Part shown: one piece after another, positions 1 to 7,095 of the stretch
Layout: the number at the start of each line of letters is the position of its first letter
Numbering within the stretch: the first letter of the stretch is position 1
Assembly: GCA_029982105.1 (NCBI GenBank)
Contig: JARRCQ010000036.1
Location: forward strand, 1-10,336
Direction: 5' to 3'
Origin: Candidatus Atribacteria bacterium
GTDB taxonomy: Bacteria; Atribacterota; Atribacteria; Atribacterales; Caldatribacteriaceae
DNA: 10,336 nt
Program-made: the position numbers and the translations under genes
Notes under the pieces: generated by a model
Told to the model about the DNA's origin: nothing
The model's database searches: none
Seen by the model: only the letters and a program-made list of their open reading frames with translations

Positions 1-51
1 TTTAGCACTATCTAACTTGCCTTTTTAATTTTTAAGGCTTAATAAAAAAGA

Positions 52-92
52 GAGATCGCCACGGGAAGCGACAATACGACCCTCGCGATGAC
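52..92. repeat. Dispersed-type palindromic repeat copy (degenerate)
   Basis: The stretch begins GAGATCGCCACG and ends CCTCGCGATGAC, so its reverse complement reads GTCATCGCGAGG...CGTGGCGATCTC. The ends are partly complementary to each other (ATCGC near the left, GCGAT near the right), giving an imperfect inverted repeat about 41 bases long. It resembles a short palindromic intergenic element with the form GTCATTGCGAG...GGCAATCTC that I recall being scattered in many bacterial genomes. Only one copy is in this window, so its repeated nature rests on that resemblance and is not shown here. It sits in the non-coding flank outside the polysaccharide genes, next to the broken hicA gene. A CTTTTT...AAAAAG inverted pair flanks its left side at 21-50. 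Confidence 0.45.
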
Positions 93-133
93 AAAATGGA
101 AGATAACAATTTAGGGTTTGTGGTTAATCATAA

Positions 134-214
134 ATAGTGTCCAGAAAGCAATTGTGGGACATGATGAGCTCAATTGGGGGAATTGACCTTAATATAGTGG
201 CAGCCGAAGCATGA
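134..214 (+). other. Short open frame ending in ATGA overlap with hicA (possible antitoxin-gene remnant)
   Basis: This frame has no stop from 134 to the TGA at 212-214, about 26 codons. It ends in residues GGIDLNIVAAEA, and its stop overlaps the hicA start as ATGA. Such overlaps are typical of toxin-antitoxin pairs whose second gene is translationally coupled to the first, and hicA has no good ribosome site of its own. The frame is closed by TAA at 131-133 and has no clear start or recognisable HicB fold, so at most it is the tail of a decayed hicB-like antitoxin gene. It could equally be chance. The part of the left flank from 93 to 133 shows nothing I can identify. Confidence 0.25.
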
Positions 215-422
215 AATCCATAAGCAGGCGGGAATTGATTCGTCGCTTAAGGGCATTAGTTTTACAGGTCCCTTTGTGGGTGGTCGCCACTCTTTCATGT
301 GCCGTGGTCAGTTAAAGTTGCGAATACCCAATCCCCACAAAGGGGATATAAGTATTTCACTGCTTAAAGAAATTTTAAGACAAGCAGGGATTTCGGAAAA
401 TGAATGGGATAATACAAGCTGA
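211..422 (+). pseudogene. hicA: HicA-family toxin gene, frameshifted
   Basis: Read from ATG at 211 the frame gives MKSISRRELIRRLRAL, then goes out of frame near 259. Restoring one G there (GTTTTACAGG to GGTTTTACAGG) gives a continuous protein of about 70 residues: GFTGPFVGGRHSFMCRG, then LKLRIPNPHKGDISIS and LLKEILRQAGISENEWDN, ending at TGA 420-422. This matches the HicA mRNA-interferase family in length and order, with the double-stranded-RNA-binding-like fold, the catalytic-type histidine in GGRHSF, and the C-terminal LLKxILRQAGI helix. HicA normally cleaves mRNA and is neutralised by HicB. As written, the gene would stop at TAA 312-314 and lose the histidine motif, so the toxin should be inactive unless the missing base is a sequencing error. 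It points towards the last polysaccharide gene, and their 3' ends are only 21 bases apart. Confidence 0.82.
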
Positions 423-443
423 AAAATCACCCTATCCCATTTT

Positions 444-1622
444 CTATAAATAGCGGTCATAGATGCTATTCATCTCAGCTAAGACTTTCTCCAAGGAATA
501 GTCTTGAATCTTTTCTTGCCCTGCTGCTCCCATAGCCTTTCGCAACTCCCGGTCTAAAATAAGTCTCTCTAAAGCCTTGGTTAGCCCCGGAATATCTCCC
601 AGCTCCACCAAAAACCCGGTGCGCCCATCTTCTACTAAGTCGCGATTGCCCCGCACATCACTGGCCACCACCGGCAGCCCCATAGCCATAGCTTCCATAA
701 TGCACTTTGGCAAGCCTTCGTGCCGAGAAACCAGGGCGGCAATATCTGTTTCTTTGAGAATCTGGGGCACATCCCGACGATAGCCTAAGAAATAAACCCG
801 GGGTATTTGCTCTTTCTCAACTCTTTTTTGCAAGGTTTCCATTCTTTCGCCTTTGCCTACCAATAGTAGGTGCGCACTATTACACCTTTTGGTAAGCTCT
901 CGCCAGGCATTAAGGAGAAAATCATGGTTCTTCCTTTCAATAAACTCTGCTACACAGGTGACCACTACATCATCCTGGCCAATTCTCAGCTCCTCCCGGA
1001 TATTTCTATCACCCGCCGGGGGGTCAGAATATGGTGATAGGTCTACCCCCACCCCAGGCACATAAAATAAGTTCTCCTCTGGCTTAAAGCCTAATCGCTG
1101 AGCATTTTCAAAATCCTCACCGTTCATAACGATAAGGCCATCTGTCCAGCGGGAGGCGATGCGCTCTGCAGTATAATAGATGAGCCAGTTACGCCTCGGA
1201 GCACCCCGGTAAAAATGAAAGCCATGAGCAGTGTAAAGAACTTTCCCCTGATAGGTAACCCGGGATAGCAATCTCCCCAAGAAGGCTGCCACCGGTGTAT
1301 GGACATGGATGAGGTCGAAATGCTGTTCCTTTAATAAAGCTCTTAGCCTAAGGAAAGCTTGAAAGTTAGCAGGGCTATACGGAGAACGGGCAAAAGGAAT
1401 CTCCCAGCAGGTAACACCTATCTTTTCTACATCTTCCCTCCGCCCCTCGGAAGATGAGGCCGCAGCATGAACCTCGTAACCTTTCTCCTGCAACATCTTC
1501 ATAAAAGGGATATGAAAAGCTGCTAAGTGAGTATAAACTGAAGCGATAAAAAGCACTTTACCGCTGTCCTGGTGAGGGATGTTATTTTCCTTCTCTTCGC
1601 TTTGCAAACTACGAACTACCAC
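444..1622 (-). CDS. GT4 glycosyltransferase, EpsD-like
   Basis: A 392-residue cytoplasmic or membrane-peripheral GT-B glycosyltransferase that should transfer a sugar from a nucleotide donor onto the growing lipid-linked repeat unit; donor and acceptor cannot be read from the sequence. The N-terminal Rossmann domain begins KVLFIASVYTHLAAFHIPF (residues 22-40), followed by HVHTPVAAFLGRL (106-118) and TAHGFHFYRGAPRRNWLIYY (131-150), a stretch very like Bacillus EpsD. The C-terminal donor domain has GKGERMETL (256-264) and the EX7E motif E302-G-L-P...E310, then AMGLPVVASDVRG. The start is GTG at 1622 because an in-frame TAA lies directly before it. A GGAAGGGG ribosome site lies 9 bases upstream. 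The first 20 or so residues are extra compared with EpsD-type proteins. GC is high (58% in one line counted), unlike the membrane gene before it. It is the last gene of the leftward cluster, and I see no clear terminator after it. Confidence 0.93.
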   Translation of the reverse strand: MVVRSLQSEEKENNIPHQDSGKVLFIASVYTHLAAFHIPFMKMLQEKGYEVHAAASSSEGRREDVEKIGVTCWEIPFARSPYSPANFQAFLRLRALLKEQHFDLIHVHTPVAAFLGRLLSRVTYQGKVLYTAHGFHFYRGAPRRNWLIYYTAERIASRWTDGLIVMNGEDFENAQRLGFKPEENLFYVPGVGVDLSPYSDPPAGDRNIREELRIGQDDVVVTCVAEFIERKNHDFLLNAWRELTKRCNSAHLLLVGKGERMETLQKRVEKEQIPRVYFLGYRRDVPQILKETDIAALVSRHEGLPKCIMEAMAMGLPVVASDVRGNRDLVEDGRTGFLVELGDIPGLTKALERLILDRELRKAMGAAGQEKIQDYSLEKVLAEMNSIYDRYL

Positions 1623-1758
1623 TTACCCAATCCCCTTCCGCTGCAGGAGCTCATAGTAAAATTCTCACCACCAGCCGGAAATAAATTCTCGAAAGAAAAG
1701 GTAGCCTGTTCTTTTTTCTTCTTGAAAATCGGAAATGATAAAAGATGACCCCCGGTTT
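1623..1758. other. 136-base intergenic gap
   Basis: This gap separates the membrane-protein gene from the last glycosyltransferase, whereas the previous junction has no gap at all. On the minus strand it holds an A-rich run (AAGAAAAAAG) and a partly complementary CTTTTCTTT about 12 bases later, which would form only a weak hairpin. It ends in the GGAAGGGG ribosome site of the downstream gene. No promoter or gene remnant is recognisable. Confidence 0.4.
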
Positions 1759-3045
1759 TCAATGCCAACCCGTTAAACTCACATACGAAGTTACTGCTCC
1801 ACCAACCCATACTATCAAAGCAATCCCTGCATAGACGAGAAACCGCCCTGGGTTTCTCTGTTTTATAGCTTTGTCTATATACGGAGCCGTTCCAATAAAG
1901 GAGAGGACATAGACAATTGCGCGAAATCTTGTTTCAACTGACCCAGAATAGGCAAAAGAATAAACTCCCAAGAAAATAACCAATGGCATAAATATACTTA
2001 AATATCTTAACCAGTAAGAAGGACCTTGTAAAATAGCTAATATCAATATGGGAAGGTATAACCACCACGCAAATGCTCCTAGCACAATAAGTATGTTGCC
2101 CATAGAAGTTGTGACTTGAAACGCTTCCCAGCCGAAAATTGCGCGAATAGGACCAGGACCAATTAAAAAACGAGGGATAGCTAAAATAATATCCATTGGT
2201 GTAACTCCAACCAATCCTCCTGCCCTCCTTGCATAGTCTATCAATACAGAGAAATCTTGAATTGCTGCTTGATAAGAGGCCAAAAGCCACACGATTAAAA
2301 CTAAGCTCAGTGCTAAAGTGCCAAAAAATAGCGATTTTGATATTTTTAATCCTAACTCTTTCTTAAAAAGAAGTTCGACAATCGTAGCCCCAATAATGCC
2401 AAACGCCCAATAAGATCCCCAAGGTCTTATTAATCCTAACGCCCAGACACAGACAAGACCAACCAATAAAATGCCTGAAACTCTGAGGAACACAGGGGCA
2501 TGATGTTCTTTAGACAAAAAAAACCCCATTCCAGTAATCAGTGCGAGTGTAAGAAATAGAAACAATGTATCCTTGAGATTACGTACTACCATCCAGGTGA
2601 CGATTCCGTTTGTCCCAGCTAACATTATTATAAAATAAGCAACTCTTTTTGAAATGCCCCACGACTGCAATATGTAAAAGCTAAAAGCTAAGCTGATAAG
2701 CAGCAACCCTATATTGGCAAGCTTCACCCACACTACAGAGTCACCAGGACTGGTATGAAGCACAAACGTCCCAAATGCAACATAACCTGGGGTTAAAGTA
2801 TCTGCTGGTGGCCACCATTTACCAGCTTCAATGGTTGAGTGCATCGCTTCATAATAGTATCGGGCATCGCTTCCATAAGTGCCGTCAGGACTAATGGCTA
2901 CAAGTTCCAGTTGGACGAGCAAAAGCCAGAATATTGACCACATTGCAACCCAAAACAGAGCACGCCAAACCATTGGACGCCAAGATTTAGTCAATAATCT
3001 GACAATAAAGACTAAAAGGAGTCCCTCTAAAAACAAAACAAGCAT
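1759..3045 (-). CDS. Polytopic membrane protein, candidate Wzy-like polymerase or GT-C glycosyltransferase
   Basis: A 428-residue integral membrane protein with about 11-13 hydrophobic segments, for example near residues 1-18, 28-50, 105-125, 133-150, 159-176, 188-206, 238-258, 316-338, 344-364 and 401-420. A loop of about 55 residues after the second segment contains GSDARYYYEAM (58-68), which recalls the acidic, aromatic first loop of GT-C enzymes and of some polymerase-like proteins. RNLKDTLF (155-162) and ETRFR (371-375) are further charged, probably functional positions. In a locus with a Wzx-type flippase and no other polytopic protein, the expected role is polymerisation of flipped repeat units at the outer face of the membrane. 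Sequence alone does not exclude a lipid-linked-sugar transferase. The ATG at 3045 follows the TAG of the upstream gene with no base between, and GGGAG sits 8 bases upstream inside that gene, so translation is probably coupled. GC is about 38-42% in the lines counted. Confidence 0.72.
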   Translation of the reverse strand: MLVLFLEGLLLVFIVRLLTKSWRPMVWRALFWVAMWSIFWLLLVQLELVAISPDGTYGSDARYYYEAMHSTIEAGKWWPPADTLTPGYVAFGTFVLHTSPGDSVVWVKLANIGLLLISLAFSFYILQSWGISKRVAYFIIMLAGTNGIVTWMVVRNLKDTLFLFLTLALITGMGFFLSKEHHAPVFLRVSGILLVGLVCVWALGLIRPWGSYWAFGIIGATIVELLFKKELGLKISKSLFFGTLALSLVLIVWLLASYQAAIQDFSVLIDYARRAGGLVGVTPMDIILAIPRFLIGPGPIRAIFGWEAFQVTTSMGNILIVLGAFAWWLYLPILILAILQGPSYWLRYLSIFMPLVIFLGVYSFAYSGSVETRFRAIVYVLSFIGTAPYIDKAIKQRNPGRFLVYAGIALIVWVGGAVTSYVSLTGWH

Positions 3046-5490
3046 CTATCTATCTCCCTTACGACACTCTGTAAAATGATCTGGGCACAGCTCTTGGTAT
3101 GCTTTCCGCAATTTCTCGCACTGTTGACCAAAAGAGTACTGTGTCTCATATAACAAACGTGCTCGATGTCCCATCTCTTCGCGCTCCTCTGGATTACTTC
3201 TGATATAATTCATTGCCTGACTCAATTCTTGGACATCTCCATAAGTCACAGCAACTCCTATCCTTTCCTTTTCCACCAACTCACCAACTAACGTTTCCCT
3301 GCTCGTAATCAAGGGACAACCAAGCATCATTGCTTCGTATAGCTTATTAGGTGCAGCCAGCCTGTTATTCGATAGCTTTGGATCATATAAAGCAATGATC
3401 GCAACAGCATTGGCCTCAATCACCAAAGTGCGTTCATAAGGTATTTGCCCTAAGAATTGAATACCTGGTATCGTATCAGCTGCTTCTCTACAGTAACTCT
3501 CAAGGGGACCAAAACCGGCTAAAACAAGCTTCGCTCCGAGAGCTGAAGTAGCTTCAACTATCTGCGGAAGCCCTCGGTCTGAATGCAATACTCCAACGTA
3601 TACGAAATAATCATTGTCTGCTGGTTTTCTCTCTACTAATTCTGAACGCTTGTAAATGTCCTCCGGAGTATTATAGATGACCAACCACTTTCGCGGAATG
3701 AATCCCACTTGCTGTAGCCGTTTTTCATGAGCCAATATTACCAGATCTGCCTTCCGACATGCCCAACGTTCAACCTTATCAAAGAAGGGCCTTAGACGTC
3801 CCACTTTTCTTGAGTCAGCATACCAATCAGCTATATCATAAATGACTTTACACTTGATAAAAACTCTCGCAATCAGCGCCGGTATAATTGTATCAAAATC
3901 ATAAGCATGGATAACTTTAGGGCGTAGCTTAAGATGTAGAAATACTAATCCCAAATTCCAGCGAAAAAGTCCATACAGATTCCTTAACCCACCACCATAT
4001 TGGCCTCTATAGCGCATCCGAATAATATCGAATGTTGTTGTTTTCTCTGCAGCTGGGTAGCGACCCTCTCTATCCCATCCTACAGCAAGACAGTGGAAGC
4101 CGGGATCTGCAATATATTTTGCTGTTCTTTCAAGACGAGGGAACGGGGCGATTGCATTTGCTGCTGTCAAAATTATATCATAAGCGTTTTTACTTTGCTG
4201 TGCTTCCAATAATTTAGAAATAGAAGCTTGGATAGCATCTAAGCGATCTTCCCAACTCCATACCTCGGTTTTAGGTTGCAACTTTATATCTGGTGAATAA
4301 TCCTTGTACCACTCCTTGATAGTCTTGACTGCTTTCTCCAAAAAACCATTCAAAGGTACTGCTAATATCTGTTCCAATTTAATATCGGGTGACTTTTCTA
4401 AAAACCCTTTTAGAGAGCCATCATCTAATACTAAAACATACTTTCCCAAAGCCAATGCATCCTGAACAGTGTTGGTAAGGTTAGAACCCTCTTGAAATGA
4501 CCAAATCATATCTGCAGAACCGATCATGTTTAAGGCTTGTCTATATTGTACTGCTCCGCAGAAAACAACTTTTTCTTTTACCCCCATCATTTCAGCTAAA
4601 GACAAAAGATAGGATTTGTCATTGCCATCACCAATAATAAAGAGCTTAAAATTATCAAAACCCGCGTCACATAAAGCTTTCGCTAATGCCAATGCACGAT
4701 CCACCCGCTTATGAGCAACAAGCCTAGTAGACATAACGAAAAGGAGTTCGTTATCTTCTAATCCCAAGTCAGATTTTGCACACGCTTGGACAGTGCTCAG
4801 TTCTCCTAAATCTACCCCATTAGGCACAAACAAAATCTTTTCATGATGATGCCCTAGTTGCTTCAAAACATCTAATCCTCTGGTTCCATCATCAGTCATA
4901 ATAACCAGGTCGGCTTTCATCCGAGTGGAAATCAAATCTAAAGGGAGCTTCAAAAAGGTTTTCCAAGTACCATATCGCTGCAAGTAGAAATGCAACACTG
5001 TTCCTTGAAAGCTGGTAATGCAGGGAGCCTTAAGTAGTTTGCTAACCGCCTTAGCCGGTAAAACACCACCTCGCTCATAACCCCACACTGCACGTACAGA
5101 CTTAAGTGTTCGACGGTTAAGCAATGTATGTATAATTACTATTACAGAAAAATATAGTGCAACGGGTAATCCTGTGAACCATTGATTAGCTTCATCATTT
5201 CGATAATCCAAAACTTGCTCAACATCCCTGTTGTGTGGGAAGACGTTTCGGTGACGAACCAGGAAAGGTTTTAAAAGTTGTTTAAAGAAGTTCAGAAAAA
5301 ATGGCTTGCGAAAGGTCCTAATTACCATATTTTCAGGATAATTTACAGGTAGCTCTACACCTAATAGCCAAATTTCAATTTGAGAACCACGAGCGCATAA
5401 GCCGCTTAGAGTACGCCGAATGCTTTGATTGCCTGCTTGTAGAAAAGGCGCTCCAGTAATGACTAGTAATCTCTCTTTTTGCTCATCCAT
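3046..5490 (-). CDS. Tandem two-module GT4-type glycosyltransferase
   Basis: An 814-residue protein, about twice the usual glycosyltransferase length, with two GT-B modules in one uninterrupted frame. Module 1 (about 1-425) has the N-terminal fold LLVITGAPFLQAGNQ (8-22), VPNGVDL (222-228), RLVAHKRVDRAL (256-267) and FIIGDGN (284-290). Its acidic motif is atypical, with E334-G-S-N-L-T-N and D344 in place of the usual EX7E. It also has a hydrophobic stretch at 108-124 that could dip into the membrane. Module 2 (about 436-814) has IHAYDFDTIIPALIA (527-541), YVGVLHSDRG (631-640), LAGFGPLESY (657-666), AAPNKLYEAMMLGCPLI (712-728) with E719, and a C-terminal helix. The link around 426-436 (KLLEAQQSKNA) looks like a simple linker. 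The protein probably adds two sugars of the repeat unit in succession at the cytoplasmic face. The start is ATG 5490 with AAAGGA 10 bases upstream. Its TAG directly abuts the next gene's ATG. GC is about 48% in one line counted. Confidence 0.9.
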   Translation of the reverse strand: MDEQKERLLVITGAPFLQAGNQSIRRTLSGLCARGSQIEIWLLGVELPVNYPENMVIRTFRKPFFLNFFKQLLKPFLVRHRNVFPHNRDVEQVLDYRNDEANQWFTGLPVALYFSVIVIIHTLLNRRTLKSVRAVWGYERGGVLPAKAVSKLLKAPCITSFQGTVLHFYLQRYGTWKTFLKLPLDLISTRMKADLVIMTDDGTRGLDVLKQLGHHHEKILFVPNGVDLGELSTVQACAKSDLGLEDNELLFVMSTRLVAHKRVDRALALAKALCDAGFDNFKLFIIGDGNDKSYLLSLAEMMGVKEKVVFCGAVQYRQALNMIGSADMIWSFQEGSNLTNTVQDALALGKYVLVLDDGSLKGFLEKSPDIKLEQILAVPLNGFLEKAVKTIKEWYKDYSPDIKLQPKTEVWSWEDRLDAIQASISKLLEAQQSKNAYDIILTAANAIAPFPRLERTAKYIADPGFHCLAVGWDREGRYPAAEKTTTFDIIRMRYRGQYGGGLRNLYGLFRWNLGLVFLHLKLRPKVIHAYDFDTIIPALIARVFIKCKVIYDIADWYADSRKVGRLRPFFDKVERWACRKADLVILAHEKRLQQVGFIPRKWLVIYNTPEDIYKRSELVERKPADNDYFVYVGVLHSDRGLPQIVEATSALGAKLVLAGFGPLESYCREAADTIPGIQFLGQIPYERTLVIEANAVAIIALYDPKLSNNRLAAPNKLYEAMMLGCPLITSRETLVGELVEKERIGVAVTYGDVQELSQAMNYIRSNPEEREEMGHRARLLYETQYSFGQQCEKLRKAYQELCPDHFTECRKGDR
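3054..3058 (-). promoter_or_regulatory. Shine-Dalgarno site of the membrane-protein gene, inside the upstream gene
   Basis: On the minus strand GGGAG is followed by 8 bases (ATAGATAG) and then ATG at 3045. The site lies within the last codons of the tandem glycosyltransferase gene, whose TAG ends at 3046. This supports both the chosen start and translational coupling. Confidence 0.7.
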
Positions 5491-5500
5491 TTCACAACAA

Positions 5501-5506
5501 TCCTTT
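5501..5506 (-). promoter_or_regulatory. Shine-Dalgarno site of the tandem glycosyltransferase gene
   Basis: AAAGGA on the minus strand is 10 bases before the ATG at 5490. It fixes this ATG as the start and shows that the gene is translated independently of the debris upstream. Confidence 0.6.
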
Positions 5507-5657
5507 CTATATACAACGCGTCCTCAACTTTTCCACTATCCGTTGCAGTATAATACCTAAATCGTCCCGCTGAAAAAAACGACCTTTATCTAGTGGCTTT
5601 CAGCTCTGGATGGCTACACCCTGCAACATCATTAGCTAACGCTAGGCACAACGATCC
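5507..5657 (-). other. Gene debris or non-coding spacer, unassigned
   Basis: This is the left part of a 323-base stretch without an intact gene. On the minus strand a frame is open from 5599 to a TAG at 5507-5509. It reads KPLDKGRFFQRDDLG, then IILQRIVEKLRTRCI, and has no usable start codon. It looks protein-like, amphipathic and helical, and could be the tail of a lost gene, but I cannot name a family. The rest (5603-5657) has stops in two frames. No convincing promoter or terminator is visible. Confidence 0.3.
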
Positions 5658-5783
5658 TCACAGGTCCAAATCTTTAGGTAAGTTATAAGATAGATTATTG
5701 TAAACAATAATTTCACTACCAATAATAAACTGCCCTATCAAATTAGTGCCGATGAAACCAGCGCCATTTGTCATAAGCAATTT
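5658..5783 (-). pseudogene. Remnant of an NAD-dependent epimerase/dehydratase gene (N-terminus only)
   Basis: Read on the minus strand from 5783, the frame gives KLLMTNGAGFIGTNLIGQF, then IIGSEIIVYNNLSYN and LPKDLDL before TGA at 5658-5660. This is the start of an extended short-chain dehydrogenase/reductase of the sugar-nucleotide type (UDP-glucose 4-epimerase or dTDP-glucose 4,6-dehydratase relatives). The first strand, the glycine-rich NAD loop and the second strand ending in YNNLS (normally DNLS) are all there. The first glycine of TGGAGFIG is replaced by Asn, an in-frame TAA stands where the start Met and first residues should be, and the frame ends after about 41 codons, whereas intact enzymes have about 310-350. 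There is no ribosome site. It lies 30 bases downstream of the 2-epimerase gene, so it is probably what remains of a sugar-nucleotide gene deleted from the cluster. Confidence 0.72.
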
Positions 5784-5813
5784 TTATTCTTAATCATTAT
5801 TCATACTTCATAC

Positions 5814-6905
5814 TCATTTTTCTGAGCTCGCTATTGACTTTATGATCTTTTCAGCAGCTTTTCCATCACCGTAAGGATAACCATCCAGGCCCCCTGAGGC
5901 CTGAAGACTCTCACGAATCCCCGCTGAGACTCGCTCTTTTGACGTAGGAGGAATTACACGATTCCACCCCAGATCTACTAACTCTACCCATTCTGTTTCT
6001 TCTCGCAGGGTAAGGCAAGGTACACGGTAAAAAAATGCCTCCTTTTGCACTCCACCAGAATCTGTGGCAATGAGTCGGGCGTTTTTCTCCAGCATCACCA
6101 TATCCAGATAACCTACTGGCTCAATCAAGGAAATATTCCTAACCACCTTATCATAAAGACCTGTCTGCACCAATGCCGCACGGGTCCGGGGGTGGAGCGG
6201 TAAAACTACCTTTATTTCCTGAGCGACTTCAGCAAAGCCCTCAAATATGGCACAGAGGCGCTGAGGGTCGTCAGTATTTTCTGCCCGGTGGATGGTGGCG
6301 AGGATATACTCTTTGGGTCTTAACTCCAGCCGATTTAAAATTTGGCTTTGACGCTCAGCTTTTTTGCCATAATAAAGTGCTGCGTCATACATCACATCCC
6401 CTACCAGGTGGATTCGTTCTTCAGAAATTCCCTCCCGCCGCAGATTCTCCACCGCCGTTTGGGTGGGCGCAAACAAAACGTCTGAGGCATGGTCAGTAAG
6501 CACCCGGTTGATTTCTTCTGGCATACAGCGGTTAAAAGAACGCAATCCTGCCTCGATATGTGCAACCAAGATATGAAGTTTCACAGCCGCAAGAGCTCCC
6601 GCTAAAGTGGAGTTTGTGTCACCATAGACCAGCACCCAGTCGGGTTTTTCCTTGAATAACACTTCTTCAATGGCTTCTAACATTCTGCCCGTCTGAGCAC
6701 CATGGGTGGCAGAGCCGATACCTAAATTATAATCTGGCCGGGGGATTTCGAGCTCTTCAAAGAAAACCTCAGACATATTAGCATCATAATGCTGCCCGGT
6801 ATGCACTAAAACTTCCCTAACCCCTTGAGTTTTCCGCAGCACTCGGGACACCGCCGCAGCTTTAATAAACTGTGGCCGAGCGCCAACTATCGATACTATT
6901 TTCAT
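5814..6905 (-). CDS. Non-hydrolysing UDP-GlcNAc 2-epimerase family enzyme (WecB/WbpI type)
   Basis: A 363-residue soluble enzyme of full family length that inverts C2 of a UDP-N-acetylglucosamine-type sugar, giving the manno form. Motifs in order are GARPQFIKA (8-16), HTGQHYDANMSEVFF (35-49), YGDTNSTLAGALAA (94-107), AHIEAGLRSFNR (115-126), MPEEINR (128-134), IHRAEN (205-210), LPLHPRT (235-241), TDSGGVQKEAF (281-291) and REETEWVEL (301-309). The residues known to matter in the family are present: D96, E118, E131 and H206. The blocks DANMSEVFFE, THGAQTGRMLE and SFNR-MPEEINR look closer, from memory, to WbpI (UDP-2,3-diacetamido-glucuronate 2-epimerase) than to E. coli WecB. With the WbpE-like aminotransferase upstream this favours UDP-ManNAc3NAcA synthesis, but plain UDP-ManNAc formation is not excluded. 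The start is ATG 6905; the nearest GGAG is 13 bases upstream, which is rather far. It is GC-rich (60% in one line counted), in contrast to the flippase gene before it. Confidence 0.95.
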   Translation of the reverse strand: MKIVSIVGARPQFIKAAAVSRVLRKTQGVREVLVHTGQHYDANMSEVFFEELEIPRPDYNLGIGSATHGAQTGRMLEAIEEVLFKEKPDWVLVYGDTNSTLAGALAAVKLHILVAHIEAGLRSFNRCMPEEINRVLTDHASDVLFAPTQTAVENLRREGISEERIHLVGDVMYDAALYYGKKAERQSQILNRLELRPKEYILATIHRAENTDDPQRLCAIFEGFAEVAQEIKVVLPLHPRTRAALVQTGLYDKVVRNISLIEPVGYLDMVMLEKNARLIATDSGGVQKEAFFYRVPCLTLREETEWVELVDLGWNRVIPPTSKERVSAGIRESLQASGGLDGYPYGDGKAAEKIIKSIASSEK

Positions 6906-7095
6906 TATATCAAAATCGCTCCATTCAAGACATACATAATTTTACAACCACACAAAGTACAACACAAGCAAATAGTTAACACTGTGCGAAACAAAGATAC
7001 GCACATCATTTATAACCTCATATTTCTTTTTCTTAACTCCTCACCACCAATAACCAAAATAAATATCACGCACTTAAAATGTATTTTAAAAGATT
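6906..7095. other. 190-base AT-rich gap with a small hairpin
   Basis: No gene is recognisable between the flippase stop and the 2-epimerase start. TGTGCG (6983-6988) and CGCACA (7000-7005) can pair as a 6-bp stem with an 11-base loop. On the minus strand no T-run follows, so it is not a standard terminator. On that strand TTGTGT, 17 bases, then TAAAAT could be a poor sigma-A-like promoter for the epimerase gene, but the -35 match is weak. The gap may mark the junction between the AT-rich and GC-rich modules. Confidence 0.35.

Noticed and set aside
423..443. A bidirectional terminator between hicA and the convergent glycosyltransferase gene
   Set aside because: The 21-base spacer has no stable inverted repeat and no clear T-run.
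1616..1810. A 64-codon minus-strand frame bridging the gap before the last glycosyltransferase
   Set aside because: It overlaps both neighbours, has no family resemblance, and its start lies inside the membrane-protein gene without a ribosome site.
1934..2290. A 118-codon minus-strand frame inside the membrane-protein gene
   Set aside because: It overlaps the better frame in another phase. Its Ser/Tyr/Phe-rich composition is what hydrophobic-codon shadows usually look like.
6173..6499. A 108-codon plus-strand frame opposite the 2-epimerase gene
   Set aside because: It lies wholly antisense to a well-conserved gene, has no recognisable domain, and its length is explained by the GC-rich codon pattern of that gene.
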